In this document: piece after piece, positions 50,901-60,687 of the stretch
Position numbering within the stretch: the stretch's first letter is position 1
Layout of the letters: every line of letters starts with the position of its first letter
Origin: Methanolobus sp. WCC4
Lineage (GTDB): Archaea > Halobacteriota > Methanosarcinia > Methanosarcinales > Methanosarcinaceae
NCBI RefSeq assembly: GCF_038022665.1
Contig: NZ_CP150629.1
Location: forward strand, 186,001 to 250,000
Direction: 5' to 3'
Length of the DNA stretch: 64,000 nt
Program-made: the position numbers and the translations under genes
The notes under the pieces: model-generated
What the model was told of the DNA's origin: nothing
What the model saw: only the letters and a program-made list of their open reading frames with translations
The model's database searches: none

Positions 50901-51010
50901 TTCATTAGCGCAATAAGAACATTTACATATCACAACGTATTCTTACTAACAATTTCAAGTGCCAGACACTAATAAGAAAATCCTATGAACCGAGGAGCAA
51001 GAGGCAATAT

Positions 51011-52309
51011 ATGAACATGAAGATCGACCCCTGGAGCGCATTGAACATTGACGACTATTCCAAGTTATTCGATGAATTCGGAATACTTCCATTTGACGAT
51101 ATGCTCGGGGAGATCGAGAACCCTCATAAGTTCATGAACCGTAAGATAATCTTTGGACACCGCAGTTATGACCTGATCACAGATGCCATGAAGAACAACA
51201 AACCGTTCTCCGTCATGAGCGGATTCATGCCCTCAGGTAAGATCCACCTCGGACACAAGATGGTAATGGAAGAGATTATCTGGCACCAGCAACAGGGTGC
51301 TGATGCCTTTGTAGGGATCGCTGACAGGGAGTCACATTCCGTCAGGGGCATGTCATGGGAAATGTGCAGGGACATCGGGATCAATGAATACATAATATCA
51401 CTCATTGCCCTTGGTTTCGAGCCGGATGGGCATATCTACTTCCAGTCCGGTTCAGAGCAGGTCAAAGACCTTGCATTCGAACTTGCTTCAAAGGCAAATT
51501 ACTCAGAACTCAGTGCGATCTACGGATTCACAGGTGAAACGAACGTTGCACACATGCTGAGCGCAGTGACGCAGAGTGCGGACATACTTCATCCACAGCT
51601 TGAAGAGTACGGTGGACCCAAGCCAACAGTGATACCTGTTGGTGCAGACCAGGACCCACACATCCGCCTTACAAGAGGACTTGGACATAAGATGAACATG
51701 TTCAAGATCGAAGGCAGGGAAGACAAGAAAGGAAACAAATATTTCAGCGTCCGCAGCAAGGGTGCTCCCGAGGAAGCCCTGAAGGAACTGAGCCAGCGTA
51801 TTCCCGGAAAGACGAAGCTCTTCGAAGGACACGTCGATGTGTTCAGTGCTGATAACTTCGACATGCTATTGAATACGGTCAGAGAGGTCGAGCTGGAATT
51901 CAATGGATATGCATTCGTACCACCTTCATCTACATATCATAGATTCATGTCAGGACTGCAGGGCGGGAAGATGTCAAGCAGTGTACCTGAGAGTTATATC
52001 TCGCTCACTGAGGACCCCATGGGTGCTGCAAAGAAGGTCAAGAGAGCAAAGACCGGCGGCAGGATGACCCTTGACGAACAGAAGAAACTTGGCGGTGAAC
52101 CTGACAAGTGTTCTGTCTATGAGATGTTCCTGTTCCATCTTGTCGATGATGACGAGGAACTGGCACAGATATTCACCGAATGCCGCGAAGGAACAAGAAT
52201 GTGCGGGCACTGTAAGGCCCTCGCAGCCGAAAGGACAGAGAAGTTCCTCAAAGAGCATCAGGAACTGCGTGAAGTGGCAAAGGACAGACTTGAAGAGTAC
52301 GGATTATAA
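51011..52309 (+). CDS. trpS: Tryptophanyl-tRNA synthetase
   Basis: A 432-aa class I aminoacyl-tRNA synthetase. The HIGH motif is [11 protein letters not shown] near residues 74-84 and the KMSKS equivalent is [13 protein letters not shown] near 318-330. [20 protein letters not shown] near 215-234 is typical of the archaeal/eukaryotic TrpRS. It charges tRNA-Trp. Its length is slightly above the bacterial enzyme, as expected for archaea. pheS follows after 41 nt on the same strand, so two synthetases may be co-transcribed. Confidence 0.93.
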   Translation: MNMKIDPWSALNIDDYSKLFDEFGILPFDDMLGEIENPHKFMNRKIIFGHRSYDLITDAMKNNKPFSVMSGFMPSGKIHLGHKMVMEEIIWHQQQGADAFVGIADRESHSVRGMSWEMCRDIGINEYIISLIALGFEPDGHIYFQSGSEQVKDLAFELASKANYSELSAIYGFTGETNVAHMLSAVTQSADILHPQLEEYGGPKPTVIPVGADQDPHIRLTRGLGHKMNMFKIEGREDKKGNKYFSVRSKGAPEEALKELSQRIPGKTKLFEGHVDVFSADNFDMLLNTVREVELEFNGYAFVPPSSTYHRFMSGLQGGKMSSSVPESYISLTEDPMGAAKKVKRAKTGGRMTLDEQKKLGGEPDKCSVYEMFLFHLVDDDEELAQIFTECREGTRMCGHCKALAAERTEKFLKEHQELREVAKDRLEEYGL

Positions 52310-52350
52310 GTATCTAAGTAGCAATAACACAGGCAATAACAGGTGTGATC

Positions 52351-53829
52351 ATGAGCTCCCAATATAACCTTACATCCAATGAGAAGAACACACTCATCGC
52401 ATTGGAGGCACTAAATGATGCAAGCCCGAACGAGCTGGCTGAGAAAGCAGAGATGAAGATGGAAACTGCAATGCAGGCTGCTTTCCTGCTTGAGGAGAAA
52501 GGACTTGCACAGGTAGAGGAAACCGTGACCGAGATATTCGAGCTCACGGACGAAGGAAAGAAGTATGCTGACGAAGGCCTGCCTGAAAGGCAGATCATCA
52601 ATGCTATTTCCGGCCCTACCTCAATGGATGAACTAAAGGAGAAGTTCAACCCTGCAGTTGCAGGCATAGCAACCGGGTGGCTACGCCGCAAAGGATGGGC
52701 AGGTATCGAGAAAGGAATGATAGTTCCATCAGGCAATGCTGAAAAAGGTGCGGATGAACAGACCCTGGAATCATTTGCAGGAGAACAGAAGACATTCGAT
52801 GAACTGGGAGCAGACAGGAATGTCGTAAATGACCTGATCAAACGTAAGCTTGTGACAAAGACTGAGGACAAGCATAGAAGTATCAAGATCACAACCGAAG
52901 GCAAAGGTCTGGTAGCTGCAGGAATTTCCGTTGAAGAGGAAGTCGCACAGGTGACATCCAGCCTCCTGAAGAGTGGTGAATGGAAGAACAAGAATTTCAG
53001 ACCATACAACATCCACACAGAACCAAAACCAATATACGGAGCAAAGATACACCCGTACCAGCGCCTCATCGATGAGATGAGAAGAATATTCCTTGACATG
53101 GGTTTCACCGAGATCAAGGGCGAGGCGGTTCAAAGCTCATTCTGGAACTTCGATTCACTTTTCCAGCCACAGGATCACCCTGCAAGAGAGATGCAGGACA
53201 CATTCCACCTCTCAAGTACATCGGAACTCCCTGTGGAATATAAGGATAAGGTCTGTGCAGCCCACGAGAATGGTGGCGACACAGGATCCACAGGCTGGGG
53301 CGGAAAATGGAGTGAAGAGATTGCCTGTAAGGATGTACTGAGAACGCATACTACGGCATTGACGATAAAATATCTCGCAGACAACCCCGAGCCACCTATT
53401 AAGGCATTCTCCATCGACAGGGCATACCGCAGGGAGACCATTGACCCGACGCATACACCTGAGTTCGAACAGCTCGAGGGTGTTGTCATGGACAAGGATA
53501 TGTCATTCTCAAATCTCCTGGGATGCCTCTCTGAGTTCTATCACAGGATGGGATTCGAGGATGTACGTTTCAGACCGGGATACTTCCCATACACAGAACC
53601 AAGTGTAGAACCCGAAGTCTATGTTGACGGACTTGGATGGGTCGAGCTTGGAGGAGCAGGAGTATTCAGGAAAGAGGTCACACACCCACTGGGTATCAAG
53701 TACCCTGTACTTGCATGGGGACTTGGTGTAAGCCGTCTTGCAATGCTCAAACTCGGACTCAAGGACCTGCGTCAGTTGTATCACTCTGATATCGACTGGC
53801 TCCGCAAGAGCGAGGTATGTCAGCTTTAA
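52351..53829 (+). CDS. pheS: Phenylalanyl-tRNA synthetase alpha subunit
   Basis: About 492 aa from ATG 52351 (AGGTG upstream; a GTG at 52345 is possible). The N-terminal 200 residues are winged-helix repeats that bind tRNA ([20 protein letters not shown]). The class II catalytic core contains [20 protein letters not shown] near 234, [18 protein letters not shown] near 273, [20 protein letters not shown] near 353 and the final [15 protein letters not shown] near 432. Archaeal/eukaryotic-type alpha subunit. PheT is not seen in the window. Confidence 0.93.
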   Translation: MSSQYNLTSNEKNTLIALEALNDASPNELAEKAEMKMETAMQAAFLLEEKGLAQVEETVTEIFELTDEGKKYADEGLPERQIINAISGPTSMDELKEKFNPAVAGIATGWLRRKGWAGIEKGMIVPSGNAEKGADEQTLESFAGEQKTFDELGADRNVVNDLIKRKLVTKTEDKHRSIKITTEGKGLVAAGISVEEEVAQVTSSLLKSGEWKNKNFRPYNIHTEPKPIYGAKIHPYQRLIDEMRRIFLDMGFTEIKGEAVQSSFWNFDSLFQPQDHPAREMQDTFHLSSTSELPVEYKDKVCAAHENGGDTGSTGWGGKWSEEIACKDVLRTHTTALTIKYLADNPEPPIKAFSIDRAYRRETIDPTHTPEFEQLEGVVMDKDMSFSNLLGCLSEFYHRMGFEDVRFRPGYFPYTEPSVEPEVYVDGLGWVELGGAGVFRKEVTHPLGIKYPVLAWGLGVSRLAMLKLGLKDLRQLYHSDIDWLRKSEVCQL

Positions 53830-53878
53830 GCTGGCATACAACATTATTTTCATTTTTCTTTTCAGTACTACATATTTC

Positions 53879-55006
53879 CTATCTTCTGCCAGTAGTAATT
53901 ATTTTGGCCAGCAATGACATGTCGATGTCCACCGCATCCTCAGGGCATAGTTCCCTGCAGCAATAACACAGGATACATTTGTCCCGGTCTATCTCAAGAT
54001 GATCGCCCACTTCTTCTATAGCATGGACTGAACAGTTCATGGCACATGCACCACAAAGGATACATCTGGAAGTATCGATCATCGGCCGCATTTCAAAATA
54101 CCTGCCAAAGAATCGGGTCACAAAAGGAGGAGCATTGAACATAATCCCCCCACTTGATGGCTTATATTTAACCGTTACAGAATCCGGGTCAACTCCTTCA
54201 ACATGCGGCTTTTTCTCCCCGAATCCCCGTTCCAGAGCAGCTACTGTGGTAGGCACTTTCAGCGGGTCAATACCCATTATACCCGAAGCAACAACATCAA
54301 GAGAAACGGCATCATACGAAGCCATGATTACACCTGTCCTTACAGGAGTCCCGTGTGAAGGTCCGTTACCTTCCATACCGACAACTCCATCCATTACCGC
54401 GAGATGGGGTTTCGCGACCGAATACAGATCAATGACAGCTTCACCGAATAGCTTTCGGTCAGCCAGTAGATGTATTTCCTTGCGGGTCCTGAGAGGCAAG
54501 GCGCCGAACATGTTCTTGACAGCACCCGTATAGTATGTCAGTTCATGGGTCTTTATCTTCGGAAGAGAGATTATGACATCTGCTTCAAGCACAGCTTTTG
54601 AGATATGCATTTTCGGAAAATGAAAGGCATCAGGAACCTCAACTTCAACATATCCTGCTGTCTGGAAATTGATGAGCTCTGCATCATGTATCTTCGCTAC
54701 CTCCTCGATGCCCGATATTCTGAAAGCTTCAGCAGTTGCACCCGGATGGGTCATACCTGCACCATCTCCGATTAATGGGATTCCTCCGGCATCCTTCACA
54801 AGTTCACACATTGCAGCAACGATAGATGGATGGGTTGTTACAGCATCTTCGGGTTTGCGGGCTGCGAGGATGTTGGGTTTGAGGAGTACTCGGTCACCTT
54901 CTGAGATTATGGATGAGAAGGTACCAATGAAAGAGAGCGATTTTGCAACACATTCATAGGATTCGGAATAGTCATCACATCTTATAATGGAAACCTTGTT
55001 ACCCAT
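53879..55006 (-). CDS. DUF362 protein with two 4Fe-4S clusters
   Basis: A 375-aa protein. The DUF362 core includes VLLKPNILAARKPEDAVTTH near 42-61, GDGAGMTHPGATAEAF near 82-97, SLPKIKTHELTYYTGAVKNM near 146-165 and GNGPSHGTPVRTGVIMASYD near 213-232. The C-terminus (about 315-365) carries a bacterial-type ferredoxin with CILCGACAMNCS and CILCYCCRELCPED. The role is unknown; the fold is thought to bind an organic ligand and the clusters imply electron transfer. It is convergent with pheS and divergent from the PEF-CTERM genes. Confidence 0.85.
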   Translation of the reverse strand: MGNKVSIIRCDDYSESYECVAKSLSFIGTFSSIISEGDRVLLKPNILAARKPEDAVTTHPSIVAAMCELVKDAGGIPLIGDGAGMTHPGATAEAFRISGIEEVAKIHDAELINFQTAGYVEVEVPDAFHFPKMHISKAVLEADVIISLPKIKTHELTYYTGAVKNMFGALPLRTRKEIHLLADRKLFGEAVIDLYSVAKPHLAVMDGVVGMEGNGPSHGTPVRTGVIMASYDAVSLDVVASGIMGIDPLKVPTTVAALERGFGEKKPHVEGVDPDSVTVKYKPSSGGIMFNAPPFVTRFFGRYFEMRPMIDTSRCILCGACAMNCSVHAIEEVGDHLEIDRDKCILCYCCRELCPEDAVDIDMSLLAKIITTGRR

Positions 55007-55084
55007 GTTAGAACATAAGGCAATTTGATTAAAATAAGTATTGAAGAGGCAACTTCAATTAATCTTTAAAATAAGACATAATAT

Positions 55085-55110
55085 ATCATCATCATGACTA
55101 TGATAACATT
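55085..55110 (+). promoter_or_regulatory. Shared upstream box, copy 1 (PEF-CTERM gene at 55218)
   Basis: ATCATCATCATGACTATGAT, then AACATT. It matches the box at 55881-55906 in 20 of 26 positions by direct comparison. It lies 107 nt before the start codon; TTTAAATA (55129-55136) between them can be the TATA box. Confidence 0.5.
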
Positions 55111-55217
55111 AAGTACTATTTGGACATGTTTAAATACTAAGAAATAGAGAAGAATTAATAAGAGAGAAAGGTATTAACCGTACCAATATACAAAACTAAA
55201 AAAAGTGGTGGTACACT

Positions 55218-55793
55218 ATGAAAATAGGACTTATAATAATGCTTTTACTGACGTTGTTCATACCGTTAGCAGGAGCAACAGTAGGTTCAGACATCCCTAC
55301 CTATTCAGATTGCGATAATGTCATAATCAAAAACGTAGGAAGCGCAGCAAGCGAAATTGGCGATTACAATGACTATAAGGGTACTTTATATTCATCATTC
55401 TATAAACTGGGAGATCGTGATGAATGGAACGGTCTCGATGGCTGGGAACAGGTAGGAGACAGTAACGAATATACACGTTCAATTGTAACAGATGGAAACC
55501 TGATAACTATCACTGCATACTATGACCCTGATGAAGAAGAATTCTACTCCTTTGACTGGACATCAACCTGTCCCCTTGGTGTTGTACTGGTAAAAGCAGG
55601 CAATTGCTACAATATATATGATTACGATGAAGCAACATCAGGCACTGGATTAATTGCAGTTTCCGGGATAGGCATCAGCCATACTACATTTGGATGGTAC
55701 ACATGCGGCGGCATACCTGAATTCCCAAGCATTGCATTTCCAATAGCTGCAATAATCGGACTTGCATTCATTTTCCAGCGTAAAAAGGAGTGA
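55218..55793 (+). CDS. PEF-CTERM surface protein
   Basis: A 191-aa exported protein: signal peptide at 1-20 (MKIGLIIMLLLTLFIPLAGA), a 145-residue beta-rich body with two or more cysteines (C33, C118, C129, C164 approximately), and the sorting tail IPEFPSIAFPIAAIIGLAFI, then FQRKKE. PEF motif, hydrophobic helix and basic end match the archaeal PEF-CTERM signal processed by archaeosortase C, which cleaves and relinks the protein to a lipid. GGTGGTA precedes the ATG at 5 nt. It has a paralogue-like neighbour at 55995 with the same tail. Function of the body is unknown. Confidence 0.85.
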   Translation: MKIGLIIMLLLTLFIPLAGATVGSDIPTYSDCDNVIIKNVGSAASEIGDYNDYKGTLYSSFYKLGDRDEWNGLDGWEQVGDSNEYTRSIVTDGNLITITAYYDPDEEEFYSFDWTSTCPLGVVLVKAGNCYNIYDYDEATSGTGLIAVSGIGISHTTFGWYTCGGIPEFPSIAFPIAAIIGLAFIFQRKKE

Positions 55794-55880
55794 ACTTACT
55801 CCTTTGATATTTCTTTTTTAGTTAAAATTAATTAACTTTCATTATCTAGAAATATGGTCAAACTTATCTAATCGAAATAT

Positions 55881-55906
55881 ATCATTATGATTATGATGAT
55901 GACATT
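55881..55906 (+). promoter_or_regulatory. Shared upstream box, copy 2 (PEF-CTERM gene at 55995)
   Basis: ATCATTATGATTATGATGAT, then GACATT. It is 88 nt before the GTG start and similar to the box at 55085-55110. It is immediately followed by TTTTAAATTC, a TATA-like element. Both boxes being upstream of PEF-CTERM genes suggests common regulation. Confidence 0.5.
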
Positions 55907-55994
55907 TTAAATTCATTGGCAAAGTATAAGAAGAAAGAGAAGAGATATACAGTTACTATTAAAAAACCTAAACATCTTAGTGGATGGTGGTAAC

Positions 55995-56600
55995 GTGAAA
56001 AGAACAATACTAACAATACTAATAGGAATCAGCATGCTGCTATCGGTAGGGGCAGCAAGTGCAGTAACCACATATGATTGTGGAACGTGGCTGTATTCTG
56101 ATACAGATGCACAATCTATTGCTACATTCTATGTAACATGTGATGATGGGAATGTGACCGTAAGTCTACCTGAAACTTCAGAAATTACGAGGACAAATCT
56201 GAAGGAAATAACTGTAAGTCCAGCTCCTTCTAGTGTAATAGACGAGCTAGGAAGAACATGGCCTATGGGGAATGATGTAGGTCCATATTCCTCGTCGGCA
56301 TACTTCCCAGTTGGCTTTGTAAACTACACATCGCCGGATAAATCCACCCCGGTCTCAAAAGTATATCTTAACTACGACGAGTGCCCTGACATTACCATTG
56401 CAATTCATGGCAGTTGGAGTAATGTAGACACAGCATCAGACAATCCTGACTCGACATGGGTATACAATTCATGTGAGGGGGACGACAATGGCGGCGGCGG
56501 CACCGGCGGTGAAGAAACAATACCAGAATTCCCAACCATTGCACTTCCAATTGCAGCAATAATCGGACTGGCATTCTACTTCCAGCGCAGAAAGGAGTAA
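55995..56600 (+). CDS. PEF-CTERM surface protein, second copy of the type
   Basis: About 201 aa from GTG 55995 (GGTGG 5-9 nt upstream). Signal peptide at 1-24 (VKRTILTILIGISMLLSVGA), a 145-residue body with Thr/Ser/Pro-rich strands and three cysteines, a glycine-rich linker (GDDNGGGGTGGEE), then the tail TIPEFPTIALPIAAIIGLAF and FQRRKE. The body is not obviously similar to that of the gene at 55218, so they share export and anchoring signals but not the domain. Both are presumably anchored on the outer face of the membrane. Confidence 0.85.
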   Translation: MKRTILTILIGISMLLSVGAASAVTTYDCGTWLYSDTDAQSIATFYVTCDDGNVTVSLPETSEITRTNLKEITVSPAPSSVIDELGRTWPMGNDVGPYSSSAYFPVGFVNYTSPDKSTPVSKVYLNYDECPDITIAIHGSWSNVDTASDNPDSTWVYNSCEGDDNGGGGTGGEETIPEFPTIALPIAAIIGLAFYFQRRKE

Positions 56601-56632
56601 ATTAAAACTCCTTTTTAATTTCTTTTTTAAAA

Positions 56633-57379
56633 TCAGTTCTCTTCCATTGCATCTTCAACGCTTTTTCGGATGATATATCCGGCCTCATGCAGAATGGTAT
56701 CGCCGATCTGTGCGTCCTTTTCCATGCTTGCGGTACATGGATATGAGTGATGAGCACCTGATATAGTCTCTTTATAGTCATTGATATCAGACCATTTCAA
56801 TTTCTTGGCAACGAACCACGTTGCACCGCATGGAGCATCCCTGAGGACTTCAACGTGAGTGAATAGCCCGTTCACAGGGTCGGTCTCGATCTTCAGCAAT
56901 GGACGACCGAATCCCATTCCTACGAACTCATCTATGACAGGTTTTCCTGTAAGGTCAAGAGAACAGAATGGTTTTGGACATTCACATTCAACACCCATAG
57001 ATTCAAGCTTACCCTTTACCTGTTCAGTGAGGCCTGCCGGTACAAGGCGGGAATCATCCACAGGTATGATAACAGCCTTTGCATTTGACATCTCTGCGAT
57101 CTCCGGCACGGACATCAGCAGATCAGGATGCAGCTCGATGGCAATGATAAGGTCGGCCAGAGGCAGGTTGTCAGGAATATACTCTGTTGTATCCTCTACA
57201 AAATCAGGAAGATCGGTTCGCAGTTCAAAAAGACCTACGATCATTGGTGCAAACCCTGCCCTTGACTCACGACAATGGTCACAGAGGTCACCACATGATA
57301 CGCAGAAACTGTCCGAATTGACGAGATTTCCAACAACTTTCCTTCCAAAGTCCCCTGAATAAAAGATGCTCAGACGCAT
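56633..57379 (-). CDS. DUF166 protein (archaeal 'thymidylate synthase' family)
   Basis: About 248 aa from ATG 57379. It begins MRLSIFYSGDFGRKVVGNLV and has a cysteine cluster CVSCGDLCDHCRES near 28-41, HPDLLMSVPEIA near 96, CECPKPFCSLD near 141-151 and a late APCGATWFVAKKL near 193-205. I recall this as DUF166, at times labelled thymidylate synthase after old work on a methanogen; that activity is not demonstrated by the sequence. The cysteines suggest an Fe-S or Zn site. It is the last gene of the larE-GNAT-DUF531-DUF166 operon, 23 nt after DUF531. Confidence 0.72.
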   Translation of the reverse strand: MRLSIFYSGDFGRKVVGNLVNSDSFCVSCGDLCDHCRESRAGFAPMIVGLFELRTDLPDFVEDTTEYIPDNLPLADLIIAIELHPDLLMSVPEIAEMSNAKAVIIPVDDSRLVPAGLTEQVKGKLESMGVECECPKPFCSLDLTGKPVIDEFVGMGFGRPLLKIETDPVNGLFTHVEVLRDAPCGATWFVAKKLKWSDINDYKETISGAHHSYPCTASMEKDAQIGDTILHEAGYIIRKSVEDAMEEN

Positions 57380-57402
57380 GCTATGTAGTATACATTTGAT
57401 AC

Positions 57403-57975
57403 TTAATAAGTTTCCCTGCTCTTTTTCCCAGAAGTGCCGGAATTTCGGGTGTTCACTATACCCATGATATAGGAAGGTATGCAACCTATGGCAGTGCACG
57501 TTTCAAGGGAGACACCCTGAGAAGTAATGTCAAGATGATGTCTCGCAAGGCCAAAGAGGTCCTTAGGCAAACCTTTGCGACCAAGTCCTACAAGCACCAG
57601 AAAAGACCTGTTATTGAGGATCTCATCCGCAAGTGCCTCAGGAGTGATGGAGAATTTCTTTTCCGGTTTGGATGTTGTCACAACCACTGAACCGAGCTGT
57701 GGCTGGAAACCTTTCTTTGGGAGGTCGAAAACGAAAAGATGACGCTTTTCATGCAGCATTCTAAGATACTTTCCTGACTCACCTATTGTCGTCTTGTCAG
57801 CAACGTATTCCACAAGCTCATCAGCATCCATTTTGAAAGGAAAATCATAAAGAGCAAGAGAGAAACCGTATGCATAACATATGGGTGCAGCCCTTGCTAT
57901 TGCCCTGTAATGAGCATCCAGCACTTTTATCTTATCATATGTGTTCACAATACCTAAAGTCAGCATCCATATCAC
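57403..57975 (-). CDS. DUF531 protein
   Basis: A 190-aa archaeal protein of DUF531. The C-terminal part LVGLGRKGLPKDLFGLARHH, then LDITSQGVSLETCTAIGCIP near 128-167, resembles a SPOUT/knotted methyltransferase-like or Rossmann pattern but the activity is unknown. The N-terminus TLGIVNTYDKIKVLDAHYRA is also family-typical. It overlaps the GNAT gene upstream by 4 nt and precedes DUF166 by 23 nt. A role in tRNA or cofactor modification is possible. Confidence 0.72.
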   Translation of the reverse strand: MIWMLTLGIVNTYDKIKVLDAHYRAIARAAPICYAYGFSLALYDFPFKMDADELVEYVADKTTIGESGKYLRMLHEKRHLFVFDLPKKGFQPQLGSVVVTTSKPEKKFSITPEALADEILNNRSFLVLVGLGRKGLPKDLFGLARHHLDITSQGVSLETCTAIGCIPSYIMGIVNTRNSGTSGKKSRETY

Positions 57976-58421
57976 CTTCTCTTATCCTTTATATCCAGAC
58001 GTAGTGCCGTTTGTCTGCAATTATTGAGCCTGCCACAATCCGCACAATCATCCCATATCTCTGCCTTTTTGGAATCATCCAGATGAACAAAACCAGTCTT
58101 TTCAAAGAATACAGGCTCCGTGGTCCTTGCAAAAAGGATAGCATCAGCATCCAATTCAGAAACCATGGAATCGATCAACAATGATTCAATCCCCTTAGAA
58201 CGATGCTCAGGATATACAGCCATGGAATGAACCTCAGGGAACTTGCCGATCTCCAGACATGCAGCTCCCACTATCCTGTCACCAACTATCGCAACAAAGA
58301 AATCCTCTACTGAAAGACCCTCTACGTCAAAAGAACAAGTTGACATCAGGACCTCGATGGCATCCTCATCCTGAAGCCCTGCCCTTCGTATCCTTACATC
58401 CTTGCAGGGATCAGGGGTCAT
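57972..58421 (-). CDS. GNAT acetyltransferase with a C-terminal cysteine cluster
   Basis: A 149-aa GNAT-fold protein. The acetyl-CoA motif is VHSMAVYPEHRSKGIESLLI near 64-83 (V/AxxPxxRxxGxG/A region), followed by EPVFFEKTGFVHLDD near 102-116. The C-terminus has DDCADCGRLNNCRQTAL near 124-140, a CxxC-x5-C cluster found in ArgA-like archaeal GNATs. The substrate is not visible; N-acetylglutamate synthesis is one option. It overlaps both larE and DUF531 by 4 nt. Confidence 0.78.
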   Translation of the reverse strand: MTPDPCKDVRIRRAGLQDEDAIEVLMSTCSFDVEGLSVEDFFVAIVGDRIVGAACLEIGKFPEVHSMAVYPEHRSKGIESLLIDSMVSELDADAILFARTTEPVFFEKTGFVHLDDSKKAEIWDDCADCGRLNNCRQTALRLDIKDKRR

Positions 58422-59218
58422 AACACCTCATCCATGCTGCCGCTTCTGAAGCCTTCCAGATCCAATGTCACATAGGAAAAACCTGCTTCCTTCAGATAAG
58501 AGACAATGGTCTCCCTCATGTCAAGCAATTCAGAAAATCGATCAAGTGGGATCTCTATACGTGCGATCCCCTTATGGTCCCTCACCCGCAACTCCTGAAA
58601 ACCCAATTCTATCAGGAAATCCTCTGCCAGCTCCACCCTTTTAAGACCTTTCTCTGTCAGTTGATCACCATATGGGAATCGTGAGGCCAGACAGGGAGAT
58701 GGGGTCTTGTCCGCAACTGACAAACCAAGCTCTCTTGCGATCTGACGGATCTCATCCTTTGTTACATTGAACTCCAGAAATGGAGAGTAGATCTTATCAC
58801 CGGCTTCTTCAAGGGCTTTTTTTCCCGGCCTGTATGCAGAGGAATCAGAAGCATTGCTTCCTTCAATTATCACATTGGATCCAAGCTCTCTCCTCAGGGA
58901 ATCAAGAACCCCTATGATCTCCTTCTTACAATGATAACAGCGTTCAGGATTGTTCTCAGCTATCAGAGGGAACTGGAGTTCATCCAGATAGATGACCTTG
59001 TGTCTGATACCTATTTCCTGTGCTACTTCCTTTGCACATTCCAGCTCCCTTTCGGGAAAAGAGCGGTTCTTTATCGTAACAGCAACAGCATTATCCCCAA
59101 GGACCTCATACGCAATTCTGGCGAGGGTAGAACTGTCCACTCCACCTGAAAATGCAATTACTACACTTTCCTTTTCAGATATACCGTTTTTCAATAATTC
59201 CAGTTTTTCAGCAAACAT
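58418..59218 (-). CDS. larE: LarE-like ATP-dependent sacrificial sulfur transferase
   Basis: A 266-aa PP-loop ATPase with VIAFSGGVDSSTLARIA near 20-36, YHCKKEI near 96, NASDSSAYRPGKKALEEAG near 125-143, and TPSPCLASRFPYGDQLTEKG near 172-191, the region that holds the sacrificial cysteine in LarE. LarE donates sulfur to the nickel-pincer nucleotide cofactor of lactate racemase-type enzymes; in archaea the homologue may serve another thiolation. LarB, LarC and LarA are not in the window. ATG 59218 is preferred to 59368 since upstream residues do not match the family. First gene of the operon, divergent from the glmM-type gene. Confidence 0.85.
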   Translation of the reverse strand: MFAEKLELLKNGISEKESVVIAFSGGVDSSTLARIAYEVLGDNAVAVTIKNRSFPERELECAKEVAQEIGIRHKVIYLDELQFPLIAENNPERCYHCKKEIIGVLDSLRRELGSNVIIEGSNASDSSAYRPGKKALEEAGDKIYSPFLEFNVTKDEIRQIARELGLSVADKTPSPCLASRFPYGDQLTEKGLKRVELAEDFLIELGFQELRVRDHKGIARIEIPLDRFSELLDMRETIVSYLKEAGFSYVTLDLEGFRSGSMDEVL

Positions 59219-59318
59219 TTGTTGACAATACGTGGAATGTCCTATTAAGCATATCCTCACAAAAATAAAATAGGATCTTAACGTATACATGCAATACTTT
59301 TGATTTTGGTGATAATAG

Positions 59319-60659
59319 ATGGCATTCTTTGGAACTAATGGCGTAAGGGGAATAGCGAACGAATACATAACTCCGCAACTGGCGATCGATGTTGCAAGAA
59401 GCCTTGGAACGTATATGGGTTCAAAAGGCGTGGTTGCTATCGGCAGGGATACAAGGGCTTCAGGCGAGATGCTGAAATCCGCAGCTATTGCAGGTGCACT
59501 TTCAGCAGGGCTTACGGTAATCGATGTAGGGATATGCCCAACACCTTCCGTACAGTACTACGTTAAAGAACATGCAGATGCAGGGATCGTTGTTACGGCA
59601 TCCCACAACCCGAGGGAATATAATGGGATCAAGCTCATTGCAGGGGACGGCAGTGAGATGTCACGCGAAGGAGAACGGGAGATAGAGAAGATATACTACT
59701 CCAAAGAGTTCAGCGCTGCTTCATGGGAAAAAACAGGAGACCTGCGCCACGACAGCAATGCCAATGAATTCTACATTAAAGGAATAATCAATTCAGTTGA
59801 CAATGAACTGATCCGTGAGAAGAGATTCAAGGTTGTTGTGGATACCGGATGCGGAGCAGGTTCTGTCACGTTGCCATTCCTCCTCCAGAGACTCGGATGT
59901 GAGGTAATCACCATCAACGGACAGGTAGATGGGACATTCCCATGGAGGAATCCTGAACCAACACCAGATGTACTTACAGAGCTTGCTGATATTGTAAGGA
60001 AATCTGGCGCATGTATGGGTGTGGCACAGGATGGAGATGCGGACCGTGCGGTCTTCTTTGATGAGAACGGAGAGTTCATCGAGGAAGAGATACAGCTTGC
60101 AATGATGGCAAAGTACGTGCTTGCAAGGAAGAAGGGACCTATAGTCACGCCTGTAAGTTCCTCCTCACGCATGCTTGATGTTGCAAAGGAAGCAGGCGTT
60201 GACCTTGAATGGACCGCAGTAGGGTCAATTAACGTGGCACGTAAGATGATGGAGATCGATGCCGTGTTCGGTGGAGAGGGCAATGGTGGACTGATCTTCC
60301 CTGAACACCAGTACTGCCGTGACGGTGCAATGGCATGTGCAAAGTTCATTGAGATCATCGCAAACGGACAGAAACTGTCAGAGCTTGCACAGAGCGTGCC
60401 TGAATATTTCAACTCAAAGACAAAGGTCAGGGCAGAAGACCTTCCGGGAACCATGGAGAAGGTAAAGGAAGTAGTCCTCTCAAAGGACAATGAGGTCGAC
60501 ACCACAGATGGAGTGAAGATCTGGTATGATGACGGATGGGTGCTTATCAGACCTTCCGGAACCGAACCCATTATCAGGATATTTGCAGAATCTAAGACAA
60601 AGGAAAGAGCAGACGCATTGATGAACGAAGGTGTCGAGCTGGTTAACAGTTCAAAATAA
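59319..60659 (+). CDS. Phosphohexomutase (phosphoglucosamine/phosphomannomutase)
   Basis: A 446-aa alpha-D-phosphohexomutase. The active serine is in TASHNPREYNG near residue 95, the Mg site in DGDADRA near 241-246, the sugar-binding loop in FGGEGNGGL near 325 and the phosphate loop in RPSGTEPIIRI near 412. It interconverts hexose 1- and 6-phosphates for glycans and UDP-GlcNAc-type sugars. The archaeal proteins act on glucosamine, glucose or mannose phosphates, so the specific substrate is open. It is divergent from larE; the two starts are 100 nt apart. Confidence 0.88.
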   Translation: MAFFGTNGVRGIANEYITPQLAIDVARSLGTYMGSKGVVAIGRDTRASGEMLKSAAIAGALSAGLTVIDVGICPTPSVQYYVKEHADAGIVVTASHNPREYNGIKLIAGDGSEMSREGEREIEKIYYSKEFSAASWEKTGDLRHDSNANEFYIKGIINSVDNELIREKRFKVVVDTGCGAGSVTLPFLLQRLGCEVITINGQVDGTFPWRNPEPTPDVLTELADIVRKSGACMGVAQDGDADRAVFFDENGEFIEEEIQLAMMAKYVLARKKGPIVTPVSSSSRMLDVAKEAGVDLEWTAVGSINVARKMMEIDAVFGGEGNGGLIFPEHQYCRDGAMACAKFIEIIANGQKLSELAQSVPEYFNSKTKVRAEDLPGTMEKVKEVVLSKDNEVDTTDGVKIWYDDGWVLIRPSGTEPIIRIFAESKTKERADALMNEGVELVNSSK

Positions 60660-60687
60660 CCAGAATGATCGCCCTTCCCGGGCCATC

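Noticed and set aside
52314-53117. 267-aa minus-strand frame inside pheS
   Set aside because: Ser-rich antisense of the Lys/Glu-rich winged-helix region of pheS.
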